Positions 1 through 6,549 of a stretch of DNA of 8,087 nucleotides are shown here, piece by piece. A program made the position numbers and the translations under genes. The notes beneath the pieces were generated by a model. The model was not told the DNA's origin, ran no database searches, and saw only the letters and a list, made by a program, of their open reading frames with translations. Each line of letters begins with the position of its first letter. Position 1 is the first letter of the stretch. The stretch comes from an uncultured Sulfuricurvum sp. (GTDB lineage Bacteria; Campylobacterota; Campylobacteria; Campylobacterales; Sulfurimonadaceae), in contig NZ_CALDDG010000091.1 of NCBI RefSeq assembly GCF_937936435.1, forward strand, positions 1 through 8,087. Direction: 5' to 3'.

Positions 1-53
<53 letters not shown>

Positions 54-126
54 CTCTTCTTTAATTATTAAATCCTCAAACCGCTTTTATCTGTAAAACA
101 TGACAATCATAAGAATTGCCGATTGA

Positions 127-195
127 ATGATCGCTATTTTCCATAATTAAAGTACTTACGTTGACGATCATCGATCCCCAAAACAGAGCGATCAT
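127..195. repeat. 9-bp inverted repeat in the 54-207 intergenic stretch
   Basis: ATGATCGCT at 127-135 is mirrored by AGCGATCAT at 187-195, with a 51-base spacer. It sits between the tRNA and the stop codon of the 157-aa gene, so it could form a long-loop hairpin in the 3' end of that gene's transcript. It has no T-tract on either side and is not a canonical terminator. It may be chance, because GATC-containing words are common here. Nothing else that looks functional is visible in 54-207. Confidence 0.3.
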
Positions 196-207
196 ACGGC
201 GTTAAGA

Positions 208-681
208 TCAGTCGGCATTCATCCTTTTTCGTACAAGATCGATCGGTGTGACGAAGAGTGCTTTGAACAGCGGTGATACCCGCGTCGTTTTATCATCGAT
301 GATTTCTAACGCACTGAAGGAAAATCCAGCACCGTCGTCGGGATTATTCGGAGTGACCGTAAACGTCAGCGGTTTGAGCGTGCGGATCATGTTGAGGACG
401 TTTTTATGCCGTTTGTCTTCTGTGCCGAGGAGGATGTTACCGTCTTTGGTACGCACTTTTGCCGCTTCTATCAGAAGCCTCCAGCTGTCGGCATGAAGGG
501 TTTTATTCCATGTCATGATTCCGCTGCTGTAATTGATCTGTTTTTTCTCGGCGAGAATAATCCCCTCGCGTGTCGTTCGGATCGTTTCTGCGAGGGTGAG
601 GAAGAAGTTTTTTCCGCCGACCGCATCGGCGCATTCGCGCAGCTGTTCTCCCAAAGATTGTTCCGTATTTTCCGTTTCCAT
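208..681 (-). CDS. Hypothetical protein, 157 aa
   Basis: I do not recognise this protein. It is a soluble-looking product without a signal peptide or membrane segment. The first ~50 residues are predicted mainly helical and acidic at the very start. A central part (~50-110) is mixed and basic, and the last third looks like beta structure, with a TFTVTPNN stretch and an NPDDGAGFSF segment that could be a turn or loop. It has one cysteine (C17), so no metal cluster is suggested. The ATG at 681 is supported by a GAGGA ribosome binding site (688-692) six bases upstream and a TATGAT box further up. It is transcribed alone, towards the tRNA and divergently from the YcgN-type gene. Codon usage resembles its neighbours and gives no hint of recent transfer. 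The gene is likely real; its function is unknown. Confidence 0.75.
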   Translation of the reverse strand: METENTEQSLGEQLRECADAVGGKNFFLTLAETIRTTREGIILAEKKQINYSSGIMTWNKTLHADSWRLLIEAAKVRTKDGNILLGTEDKRHKNVLNMIRTLKPLTFTVTPNNPDDGAGFSFSALEIIDDKTTRVSPLFKALFVTPIDLVRKRMNAD

Positions 682-687
682 TATATA

Positions 688-711
688 TCCTCAACTCTTT
701 TGCTCATCATA
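688..711 (-). promoter_or_regulatory. Candidate promoter -10 and RBS of the 157-aa gene
   Basis: On the minus strand a TATGAT hexamer (706-711) fits a sigma-70 -10 box. A GAGGA Shine-Dalgarno (688-692) lies six bases before the ATG at 681. The predicted transcript start near 699 would leave a leader of about 18 bases. No convincing -35 hexamer is visible, as is common in Campylobacterota. Confidence 0.45.
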
Positions 712-742
712 CCCAAATTCGGGGCGATTCACGGCATGGGGA

Positions 743-754
743 GCGTTTAAACGC
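743..754. promoter_or_regulatory. Perfect 12-bp palindrome in a divergent intergenic region
   Basis: GCGTTTAAACGC reads the same on both strands. It lies in the 93-bp gap between the divergent starts at 681 (-) and 775 (+), a few bases upstream of the candidate -10 of the plus-strand gene. A symmetrical site there could be a dimeric repressor or activator operator. The symmetry is seen directly; the regulatory role is inference. Confidence 0.35.
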
Positions 755-757
755 ACT

Positions 758-763
758 TATGCT
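758..763 (+). promoter_or_regulatory. Candidate -10 box of the YcgN-type gene
   Basis: TATGCT at 758-763 ends 11 bases before the ATG at 775, and an alternative TATTTT overlaps it at 763-768. A start of transcription at the usual distance would give a leader of only about 0-5 bases. This agrees with the absence of any Shine-Dalgarno sequence in the T-rich stretch directly before the ATG. No -35 box is evident. Confidence 0.3.
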
Positions 764-774
764 ATTTTTTCATC

Positions 775-1233
775 ATGAAACAACAAGAAACTGCCCCGTT
801 TTGGGAAACAAAAAGACTCGAAGACCTCACAAAAGATGAGTGGGAAGCACTGTGCGACGGCTGCGGACTCTGCTGTCTGAATCGTATTCAGGACGAAGAC
901 GACGATGACGCTCCGATCCATTTGACCCGTGTTGCCTGCCATTGTTATGATATCGGTGCGGGACAATGCAGCGACTATGCCAACCGTTTTGAGAAGGTTG
1001 AGGGATGTATGGCGCTGAATGTGGCGCGGGTAGCGGAATACGAGTGGCTTCCGGAGACGTGCGCCTATCGCCGCCGCTATTTCGGTCTTCCTCTCCCTTC
1101 ATGGCATCCGCTGATTAGCGGTGAGCGTAACAGTGTCCGGCCTTTCGGCATGCATGCGTACAATCCGATTCTCGAAAATGACGAGATCGATTTGGAAGAT
1201 TACATCATCGACGAGGACGCCCTTAAGGTTTAG
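775..1233 (+). CDS. YcgN/YkgJ-type cysteine cluster protein (UPF0260 family)
   Basis: This 152-aa protein matches the YcgN branch of the YkgJ CxxCxxCC families in layout. It opens with a PFWETKRLEDL-type segment (8-18), then EWEALCDGCGLCC (22-34), which gives the C27-x2-C30-x2-C33-C34 cluster. It goes on with C55, C57, C65, C78 and C96. Nine cysteines in a small cytoplasmic protein imply binding of zinc or an iron-sulphur cluster, but the biochemical role of the family is unknown to me. An acidic run (D40-D45) follows the cluster. The ATG at 775 is preferred because the family usually begins a few residues before the PFWE segment, although no ribosome binding site precedes it. The 3' end overlaps the convergent SDR gene by 11 bp. 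It appears monocistronic. Confidence 0.88.
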   Translation: MKQQETAPFWETKRLEDLTKDEWEALCDGCGLCCLNRIQDEDDDDAPIHLTRVACHCYDIGAGQCSDYANRFEKVEGCMALNVARVAEYEWLPETCAYRRRYFGLPLPSWHPLISGERNSVRPFGMHAYNPILENDEIDLEDYIIDEDALKV

Positions 1234-2641
1234 AACGTTTTAGGATGGTGTTTGCCATGTTGGTAAAGATCAGGTAGTGCATGGGAATCAGCGTGTACCA
1301 ATAGAGTCGTCCCATGATGCCGTAGGGATAGAAATAGGCGCTCTGAATCAGCTTTCCATTATGGATTTTAAACTCCAGCCATGCTTTTCCCGGAAGCTTC
1401 ATCTGCGCAAACAGAAGCAGCCGTTCGTTTTCGACCAAATCGACCACTTTCCAAAAATCGACACTGTCACCGATCCGCAGTTTTTCAGGATCCCGCCGTC
1501 CCCGATTGATTCCCGCTCCCTTGAAAAGTTTGTCGATAAACCCTCGCACATTCCAGAGCCAGTCGTATCCGAACCAGCCGTTCTTCCCTCCGATGGCACA
1601 AAAATTTTGAAACACGCTTTCTACTGAAAGATTGCCAAGTTCCAGAATGCGGCGATCGATAAACAGTGCATCGGCAATGTCATGCGCATGATTGATCTCC
1701 CAAACCCCCGAACCGCTGTCGCTCCATCGGCTGAGCACCTGATTGGATTCGATCTCACGGATCGCTTGTGTTACACTCTCTTCAAGGCTATGGGGTCGTA
1801 TCGCGAAATAGTCATGTCGCAGATCATTTGTGAGGGTGACTTCGCTTTTAAGCCCTTCTATCAGCGAACTTGCAACGCTGTAGGGGACGGGGGTGAAGAG
1901 GGTGAGCCAATAGGAGGAGAGTTTCGGCGTCAATACATTGACCGGTATGAGGTAGCGTTTTAACCCCATAGCGGCCGCGACACGGAGCATCAGATCGCCG
2001 TAGCTCATGGTTTCCTCTCCGATATCGATCATCAGATTCGGTGTATCGGGGAGATCGAGCGCCGCGTCTAGATAGCTGATCACATCGTCGACTCCGATGG
2101 GCGTGATCGGTGTACGGACCCATTTGGGGGTGATCATGACGGGGAGCTTTTGAACCAAGTGGCGGATGATTTCGAAACTGGCGCTCCCTGAGCCGATAAT
2201 GACCCCCGCACGAAACCAGATGCTTCGTACTTTATCGGGCTGCGAACTGAGAATCTCTCCCGTTTCGATACGGCTGAGGAGATGTTCGCTTCCCGTTTTT
2301 TTATCCCCTAAACCGCCGAGATAAATAATCGTTTTGACGTTTTGGCGCACGCAGGCATCGAGAAAATTCTGTGCGCTTTGGCGGTCGAGTTCCTGGAAAT
2401 TTTCTTGGGCGAGGCCGTGTATGAGATAGTAGGCGACATCGATCCCTCTGAGGGCATCATCGAGACTTTCGGGATTGAGGACATCCGCAGTGACGATTTG
2501 AGCATGTTCTTGGACAGCGGGAGAGAGACTTTTCGTATTTCTCACCATCAGCCGTAGCTCGATATCTTCTTTGGCCATTAAAACGCGTTTGAGTCTTCGT
2601 CCGATGTAGCCGTTGGCTCCGGTCAGCAGGATTCGTTTCAC
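1223..2641 (-). CDS. NAD(P)-binding SDR/NmrA-like oxidoreductase with C-terminal DUF2867 domain
   Basis: This 472-aa two-domain protein is probably cytoplasmic or membrane-associated. Residues 1 to ~300 form an atypical (extended) SDR Rossmann domain. The glycine motif TGANGYIG (7-14) marks the dinucleotide site, followed by D53 in a TADV segment, YYLIHGL (71-77) and IIYLGGLG (105-112). Residues ~315-465 match DUF2867 in pattern: GG at 351-352, GW at 355-356, an LW..RG stretch (362-367), GRR (381-383), DFW (395-397), PGKAWLEF (417-424) and a YWY..IP..H tail (447-455). Proteins of this architecture are annotated only as SDR oxidoreductases and their substrate is not known. The start is a GTG at 2641, seven bases after an AGGAG ribosome binding site (2649-2653). 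It is the last gene of the minus-strand run, 47 bases after flhX, and has its own candidate promoter. Its end overlaps the convergent YcgN-type gene. Confidence 0.88.
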   Translation of the reverse strand: MKRILLTGANGYIGRRLKRVLMAKEDIELRLMVRNTKSLSPAVQEHAQIVTADVLNPESLDDALRGIDVAYYLIHGLAQENFQELDRQSAQNFLDACVRQNVKTIIYLGGLGDKKTGSEHLLSRIETGEILSSQPDKVRSIWFRAGVIIGSGSASFEIIRHLVQKLPVMITPKWVRTPITPIGVDDVISYLDAALDLPDTPNLMIDIGEETMSYGDLMLRVAAAMGLKRYLIPVNVLTPKLSSYWLTLFTPVPYSVASSLIEGLKSEVTLTNDLRHDYFAIRPHSLEESVTQAIREIESNQVLSRWSDSGSGVWEINHAHDIADALFIDRRILELGNLSVESVFQNFCAIGGKNGWFGYDWLWNVRGFIDKLFKGAGINRGRRDPEKLRIGDSVDFWKVVDLVENERLLLFAQMKLPGKAWLEFKIHNGKLIQSAYFYPYGIMGRLYWYTLIPMHYLIFTNMANTILKRSKP

Positions 2642-2648
2642 GTCAATA

Positions 2649-2683
2649 CTCCTGAAATAGGATTGCTATCACAGATTGTAGCA
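2649..2683 (-). promoter_or_regulatory. Extended -10 promoter and RBS for the SDR/DUF2867 gene
   Basis: On the minus strand TGC directly precedes TACAAT (2675-2680), forming an extended -10 (TGnTACAAT, 2675-2683). It lies in the 47-base gap after flhX. Transcription would begin near 2668, giving a leader of about 27 bases that includes the AGGAG at 2649-2653. This suggests the SDR gene can be transcribed separately from the flhX pair. Confidence 0.45.
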
Positions 2684-2688
2684 GAGCT

Positions 2689-2940
2689 CTAGCGTTTGTT
2701 GGTGACTTTGTAGATAAATTTAAACACTTCGGCGACGGCGACATAGAGTTTCTCGGGTATCTCGCGGTCGATTTCGATTTTACTGAGCATCTCTACAAGA
2801 TCTTCGTCTTTTTGGATCGGGAGATTGTGGAGTTCGGCGACCTTGATGATGTTTTCCGCCGCCGAACCTTTGCCCGATGCGACTACACGCGGAGCATTCT
2901 CTCTTTCGGGGTTATAGCGCAGGGCGACCGCTTTTTTCAT
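2689..2940 (-). CDS. flhX: FlhX-like protein: stand-alone FlhB cytoplasmic C-terminal (FlhB_CC) homologue
   Basis: This 83-aa protein corresponds to the small polypeptide released when the export-gate protein FlhB cleaves itself at its NPTH site. It starts with MKKAVALRYNPE, which lines up with the PTHYAVALKYDP segment just after the FlhB cleavage point. It continues with the family hallmarks APRVVASGKG (16-25), the LHNLPI segment (37-42) and a REIPEKLYVAVAEVFKFIY tail (59-77). No FlhB membrane domain is present, so it cannot be the export-gate protein itself. Helicobacter pylori FlhX (HP1575) is a characterised example of such a protein and can stand in for a deleted FlhB_CC domain. Bacillus YlqH is a similar stand-alone form. 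The ATG at 2940 overlaps the TGA of the FliK-like gene (ATGA), so translation is probably coupled. Family assignment is confident; a role in this organism's flagellum is inference. Confidence 0.9.
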   Translation of the reverse strand: MKKAVALRYNPERENAPRVVASGKGSAAENIIKVAELHNLPIQKDEDLVEMLSKIEIDREIPEKLYVAVAEVFKFIYKVTNKR

Positions 2941-4523
2941 ACCGTTACCTCGAATCCCAGATCGGAATCATCCTCATGGGCTATATAGGTTTCGCTCAGA
3001 GGCGTTGCACTCTCTTTGGCCTCGAAAATCCGAATCCGTCTGGGGGTCAGTCCGGCATCGATTAAGAGCGTACGCAGTTCCGGCAAGTTTTCCATCAAAA
3101 CCTCTTTTAATTCCGCTTTTTCGGTATGGGCCTGAATCTCTAATTGATTCTGATCGTACAATGCCATCATCAAATCGAGTTCCCCGTACTCTTTGAGTCG
3201 GAGATTGATCTCGCAATAAAATTTCTTATCGGCAGTTTTTTTAAACGCCATCGACCCCTCTTGGAGCTGATCCCAAGAAAAAGGGAAATAGATGGAATTC
3301 GACGCACCCAGATAGGAGGTGAGTTGGTGATAATCGATCTGCGTGAGAAGCTTGTCGGTTTGTTCAAGAAGTTTGGGGGCGACGGGATCAGCAGAATTTT
3401 TGAGCTCGTCGGAGAGGGAGAGAAGAGCGGATTTGACGTCCTGGCTCATCGTCTCTTTGAGAAAACTCTCCTGTACCAGATGTTCGGGACGGCTAAACTC
3501 TGCCAGTTTCCCGATGAGGGTGCGCGCTTCTTCAGTGATGTTTCCTTTGACAATGGTGCTGCGGAGCGTTTCGGTAAACTCCTGCACTTCATCTACGAGT
3601 TTTCCGGTGGCGGGCGGTATCTCTTCGGAGAGGGGCTCTTTGGCGAGGATGTTTTGGATCGTTTCAACAAAACTTTGGGCCTCTTTGGCAGGCAGAGCCG
3701 TAATGGTTTTTAAAATTTTTTCGATCGAATCCAAAAAAGTGTCGGTCTGTGCGCTCTTGCTCTGCAAAAGGGTTCCGTAGAGTTGGGAAAGGGTCGATTT
3801 GAGTTCCTGTAGCGAACCAATGTTATCGAGTTTCTGTGTGAGTACCGCCGTCTCTTTTGAAAAGAGGGGATCGGTATTTGCCACAAAGGTACGGACGGAC
3901 TCCCCCAGACTTTTGAGCGATGCGCTCAGTGTGGTTGCATCCGGGAGGCTCTTGGCGGCAGCGGCGAGCTGGGGGCTTTGGAGAATCGTCGTAATCTTCT
4001 CCTGAAGCGCTTTACCCTGAGGCAGAGGATTGTTAGAGATGAGGGTGCGCAGTTGTTCCAGCGTTCGGGTGAGATCGGGGATTTTCTGCACGGCCGATGC
4101 GAGTTTGGACTCCATAAACACGCCGCTGTTGACGATCTGTGTTTTCAATGCCGTCGTGTCGATGGTTGCACCGTTTTTGAGAAAACTCTCCAGTACGGCG
4201 GTTTTGGCGCTCACTTCGGGAGAGACTTTTGAACCGGATTCTTGGTAGGTTTTGAGATCCTGAACCAGACTTTTCAATGTCTCTGTGGGGTTATCCATCG
4301 TTTTGAACACGCTTGCGTTTTTGAGGATATCGAGTAGGACCGTATCGGATTTGGACGATGTGATTTTATCCTGAAACACAGAGGTCAAAACGGATTTGAG
4401 GTCTTTGCCCTCTTTAAGCGTTTCGAGTTGTTCGGGAGTAGCGTTTTTGATCGCCTCCGAGAGGGCTTTGTTCATATTTGGGAGGATGATCGAGAGCCGT
4501 GCGTCGGTGGTTAGATGTATCAT
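2937..4523 (-). CDS. FliK-like protein with C-terminal Flg_hook-type domain
   Basis: This is a 528-aa soluble protein. Residues 1 to ~395 are low in complexity, rich in K, L, S, T, E and Q and predicted mostly alpha-helical. They resemble a long helical ruler or linker more than an enzyme, and there is no signal peptide or membrane helix. Residues ~397-425 (YLGASNSIYFPFSWDQL and neighbours) and ~430-500 match the C-terminal domain of hook-length control protein FliK: FYCEINLRLKEYGELDL, then LEIQAHTEKAELKEVLMENL, then PELRTLLIDAGL. In FliK this domain contacts FlhB_CC and triggers the export specificity switch. Here the gene overlaps an FlhB_CC homologue by 4 bp, which supports a partnership. 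Whether this is the genome's main FliK or a second, FliK-like protein such as Bacillus YlqG cannot be decided, so no symbol is given. The ATG at 4523 has no ribosome binding site but lies just after an extended -10. A later ATG (residue 17) also lacks one. Confidence 0.82.
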   Translation of the reverse strand: MIHLTTDARLSIILPNMNKALSEAIKNATPEQLETLKEGKDLKSVLTSVFQDKITSSKSDTVLLDILKNASVFKTMDNPTETLKSLVQDLKTYQESGSKVSPEVSAKTAVLESFLKNGATIDTTALKTQIVNSGVFMESKLASAVQKIPDLTRTLEQLRTLISNNPLPQGKALQEKITTILQSPQLAAAAKSLPDATTLSASLKSLGESVRTFVANTDPLFSKETAVLTQKLDNIGSLQELKSTLSQLYGTLLQSKSAQTDTFLDSIEKILKTITALPAKEAQSFVETIQNILAKEPLSEEIPPATGKLVDEVQEFTETLRSTIVKGNITEEARTLIGKLAEFSRPEHLVQESFLKETMSQDVKSALLSLSDELKNSADPVAPKLLEQTDKLLTQIDYHQLTSYLGASNSIYFPFSWDQLQEGSMAFKKTADKKFYCEINLRLKEYGELDLMMALYDQNQLEIQAHTEKAELKEVLMENLPELRTLLIDAGLTPRRIRIFEAKESATPLSETYIAHEDDSDLGFEVTV

Positions 4524-4530
4524 AGCGATA

Positions 4531-4539
4531 ATGATAACA
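4531..4539 (-). promoter_or_regulatory. Extended -10 promoter directly before the FliK-like gene
   Basis: On the minus strand TGT followed by TATCAT (4531-4536) makes an extended -10 element. It ends only seven bases before the ATG at 4523, so a normal start site would give a leaderless or nearly leaderless message. It lies in the 34-base gap after the methyltransferase gene and could uncouple the FliK-like/flhX pair from the upstream signalling genes. Confidence 0.4.
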
Positions 4540-4557
4540 CACGATTGAAAGAAAAGG

Positions 4558-5286
4558 TTATTTTGTCGCCGTTATAAAGATCAGACGATCGGCGATCTCG
4601 ATCGTATTGCCTGGATAGCGTCGGTCGATTTCGGCGATTCCTTCTTCGATCTGCTCATCACTGAACGGGGCGATATCGGACATGAAACGGTGTCTCAACA
4701 TCTCGAACCAATTCTCTTTCGGGAGGGTAAAAGTGTGTGTTCTTTCCTGCGTACAGACCTGAAAACAGGCACTTTTGAGCTCGTTCTCGAAGAGCGTGTG
4801 ATCGGGTTGATTGGCACTGAAAGCCGCTTTTAGGGTTTCGAAAAAAGGGAAATCGACCTTCCGGGGACGGGTAATGATGAGAAGTTTCCCCCCATCCGGA
4901 AGCCGTTGAAAGGTACGCTCCCAAAACCGTTCACGTTTATCGATATGATGGATCACCTCTTTGAGCAAAAGTTTGGAATAGGGGTGCTCCATCGCAGAAA
5001 AACGGTGGGCATCGGCACATATCGGAACGATATCGGCGATTTTGGAGGCTTCGCTGCACATCGCAGGAGAAGGCTCTACGCAGTATGCCCTGGATAGTTT
5101 GGCTTCACGTGCCAGCCGTCCGGTAAACGTCCCCGTCCCCCCTCCGATATCGGCGAGAATATCGGAAGGCTGAAGGTCAAGGTCGGTATGGATATGGGAG
5201 ATGACGAAATCTTTGTATTCGTCGGAGAAATGCCATACTTTGTTAAAAACCTCGGCGATGGAATCGAAATGGTTGCTTTCGCTCAC
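4558..5286 (-). CDS. Class I SAM-dependent methyltransferase
   Basis: This is a 242-aa cytoplasmic protein from the GTG at 5286. Motif I, LADIGGGTGTF (44-54), is the S-adenosylmethionine-binding glycine loop. The acidic residue ending strand 2 is E71 in YCVEPS. LLLKEVIHHI (106-115) resembles the post-motif-II region of Methyltransf_11 enzymes, and DGGKLLII (131-138) is motif III. The substrate cannot be told from sequence; the C-terminal third has no recognisable recognition domain. A longer reading from an ATG at 5334 would add 16 residues lying over the end of the HD-GYP gene. The GTG is preferred because AGGAAG (5292-5297) sits five bases before it, and the resulting GTGA overlap with the upstream stop is typical of coupling. 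An FeS-type CxxxCxxC motif is absent, so it is not a radical SAM enzyme. Confidence 0.88.
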   Translation of the reverse strand: MSESNHFDSIAEVFNKVWHFSDEYKDFVISHIHTDLDLQPSDILADIGGGTGTFTGRLAREAKLSRAYCVEPSPAMCSEASKIADIVPICADAHRFSAMEHPYSKLLLKEVIHHIDKRERFWERTFQRLPDGGKLLIITRPRKVDFPFFETLKAAFSANQPDHTLFENELKSACFQVCTQERTHTFTLPKENWFEMLRHRFMSDIAPFSDEQIEEGIAEIDRRYPGNTIEIADRLIFITATK

Positions 5287-6521
5287 GCCGGCTTCCTGCT
5301 GTCGGCATTTTGCGGAAGAGCGTGTGCGTAGCACTCTTGTAAATGAGTATGCAACAGGGTTAAAACGGAGAGATCGAGTTTTCCCTCTTCCCCCATTTTT
5401 TGGAGGATTTGATAGGCATTGTCGCTGTTTAGTCCGCTGCGGTAAGGGCGATCCTGAACCAAAGCCTGAAAGATATCGGCGACGGTGAGAATCCGTGCTT
5501 CGATAGGGATTTGATCTCCTCCGAGATGGTAGGGATATCCCTGGGCGTCGAGAGTCTCATGGTGCATCGAGGCGATTTTGGCAATCTCATGAAATCCTTT
5601 GATCTTACGCAAGATCATATGCGAATCGAAACCGTGGCGGTTCATCTGCAACCGTTCTTCATCGTCCAACGGCCCGTTTTTATGCAAAATCGCATCGGCG
5701 ACCCGAAGTTTTCCAAGATCATGAAAAAATGCGGAGAGCTCGATTTTCTCCTGCGTCTGCTGCGGCAGCCCGTAGAGTTCGGCGATATAGCGGGCGAGCG
5801 ATGCGACCGCATACGTGTGGCTGGAGGTAAAGGTACTTTTGGCATCGACGACGTCGGCAAACATCATCGCCACGTTTTTAAGGGTCTCGAAAGGGACATT
5901 TTCGCTTCCTCCGGACTCAATCCATTCGCTGAAATAATCATTGAGCGCTTCGGGTTCCAGATAAAACCAAAAAGAGTCTGACAAAGAGGTCTCCAAAAAA
6001 GCCTCTACCAAAGCGGGAGAAAACATCGAACCGCTGTATTTTCGGATAATGGCTTCGATTTCATGGCGTTCGCGGGTATTGGCATCTCCGATCTGTACCC
6101 GCAGGGCATCGACTCTATCGGTCAGATAAATCAGGTTGGCATAGATTTTGGTCTCCGTATCGACGCCGGGGTCAAACTGATCCCAATGGGTATGGTGATA
6201 CAAAATAATCGGGGCATAGTCGCAGTAGATATCCACTTTTTCCAAGAGAGAGGCTCCCCGAATACAATGTACTTGCGAATTATCCCAGTCGAGTTCCGTG
6301 ACGAGATGCGTATGGACGTCGGTCGAGGAGACTCCGCAGTCGTGAAGCATCCCCATCATGATGATATCGTCGATCTGCGATTGGTTCCAGCCCAGTTTCT
6401 TGGCGACTTCGGCAGACATGAAGGCTACCCGCTTGCCGTGCATCGTGTCATCGATCCCGACGTAGTCGAGGGCTTCGGAGAGGGCATAGGAAACTTCGCG
6501 CAGATTGAGAGGGTAAATCAT
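5283..6521 (-). CDS. Tandem HD / HD-GYP domain phosphohydrolase
   Basis: This 412-aa protein has two HD-superfamily halves and no membrane segment. The C-terminal half (~230-375) is an HD-GYP domain: H235, HDLGK (267-271), H296, HHETLDAQGYP (320-330) and D349 in a VADIFQAL segment. HD-GYP proteins hydrolyse cyclic dinucleotides, mainly c-di-GMP and in some Vibrio enzymes 3'3'-cGAMP. The N-terminal half (~15-140) looks like a second HD domain that also keeps putative ligands: H28, H60-D61, H86, H109-H110 and D135. It lacks a GYP loop. The usual DGxGYP reads DAQGYP here, a conservative departure in the loop. No receiver, PAS or GAF domain is fused, so any input must come from the N-terminal HD half or from partners. 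The ATG at 6521 follows a purine-rich GAAGAAGAG stretch. The stop overlaps the methyltransferase start. Activity is likely but untested; substrate preference is inference. Confidence 0.9.
   Translation of the reverse strand: MIYPLNLREVSYALSEALDYVGIDDTMHGKRVAFMSAEVAKKLGWNQSQIDDIIMMGMLHDCGVSSTDVHTHLVTELDWDNSQVHCIRGASLLEKVDIYCDYAPIILYHHTHWDQFDPGVDTETKIYANLIYLTDRVDALRVQIGDANTRERHEIEAIIRKYSGSMFSPALVEAFLETSLSDSFWFYLEPEALNDYFSEWIESGGSENVPFETLKNVAMMFADVVDAKSTFTSSHTYAVASLARYIAELYGLPQQTQEKIELSAFFHDLGKLRVADAILHKNGPLDDEERLQMNRHGFDSHMILRKIKGFHEIAKIASMHHETLDAQGYPYHLGGDQIPIEARILTVADIFQALVQDRPYRSGLNSDNAYQILQKMGEEGKLDLSVLTLLHTHLQECYAHALPQNADSRKPA
5292..5297 (-). promoter_or_regulatory. RBS that decides the GTG start of the methyltransferase
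   Basis: AGGAAG on the minus strand lies five bases before the GTG at 5286 and inside the end of the HD-GYP gene. It favours the GTG over the in-frame ATG at 5334 and makes the stop/start overlap GTGA. Confidence 0.6.
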
Positions 6522-6549
6522 GATCTCTTCTTCGGGTTTGATAAAACTT

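Noticed and set aside
54..130. Rho-independent terminator after the tRNA.
   Set aside because: Only a weak AT-only palindrome (60-72) is present, with no GC stem and no T-tract.
76..195. 39-codon open frame on the minus strand in the intergenic stretch, from an ATG at 195.
   Set aside because: No ribosome binding site, no family resemblance, and its sequence overlaps the inverted repeat; a chance frame.
2689..2940. Reading the 83-aa gene as a fragment of a broken flhB.
   Set aside because: It has its own start overlapping the upstream gene, intact family sequence, and known stand-alone homologues; nothing upstream encodes an FlhB membrane domain.
3144..3713. 189-codon plus-strand frame opposite the FliK-like gene.
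   Set aside because: Antisense shadow of a well-supported coding region, without a recognisable domain or RBS.
5287..5334. ATG at 5334 as start of the methyltransferase (258 aa).
   Set aside because: The extra 16 residues are basic and unlike the family, and the GTG at 5286 has a better RBS and a coupling overlap.
5511..5981. 156-codon plus-strand frame opposite the HD-GYP catalytic half.
   Set aside because: Antisense shadow of conserved HD-GYP sequence.
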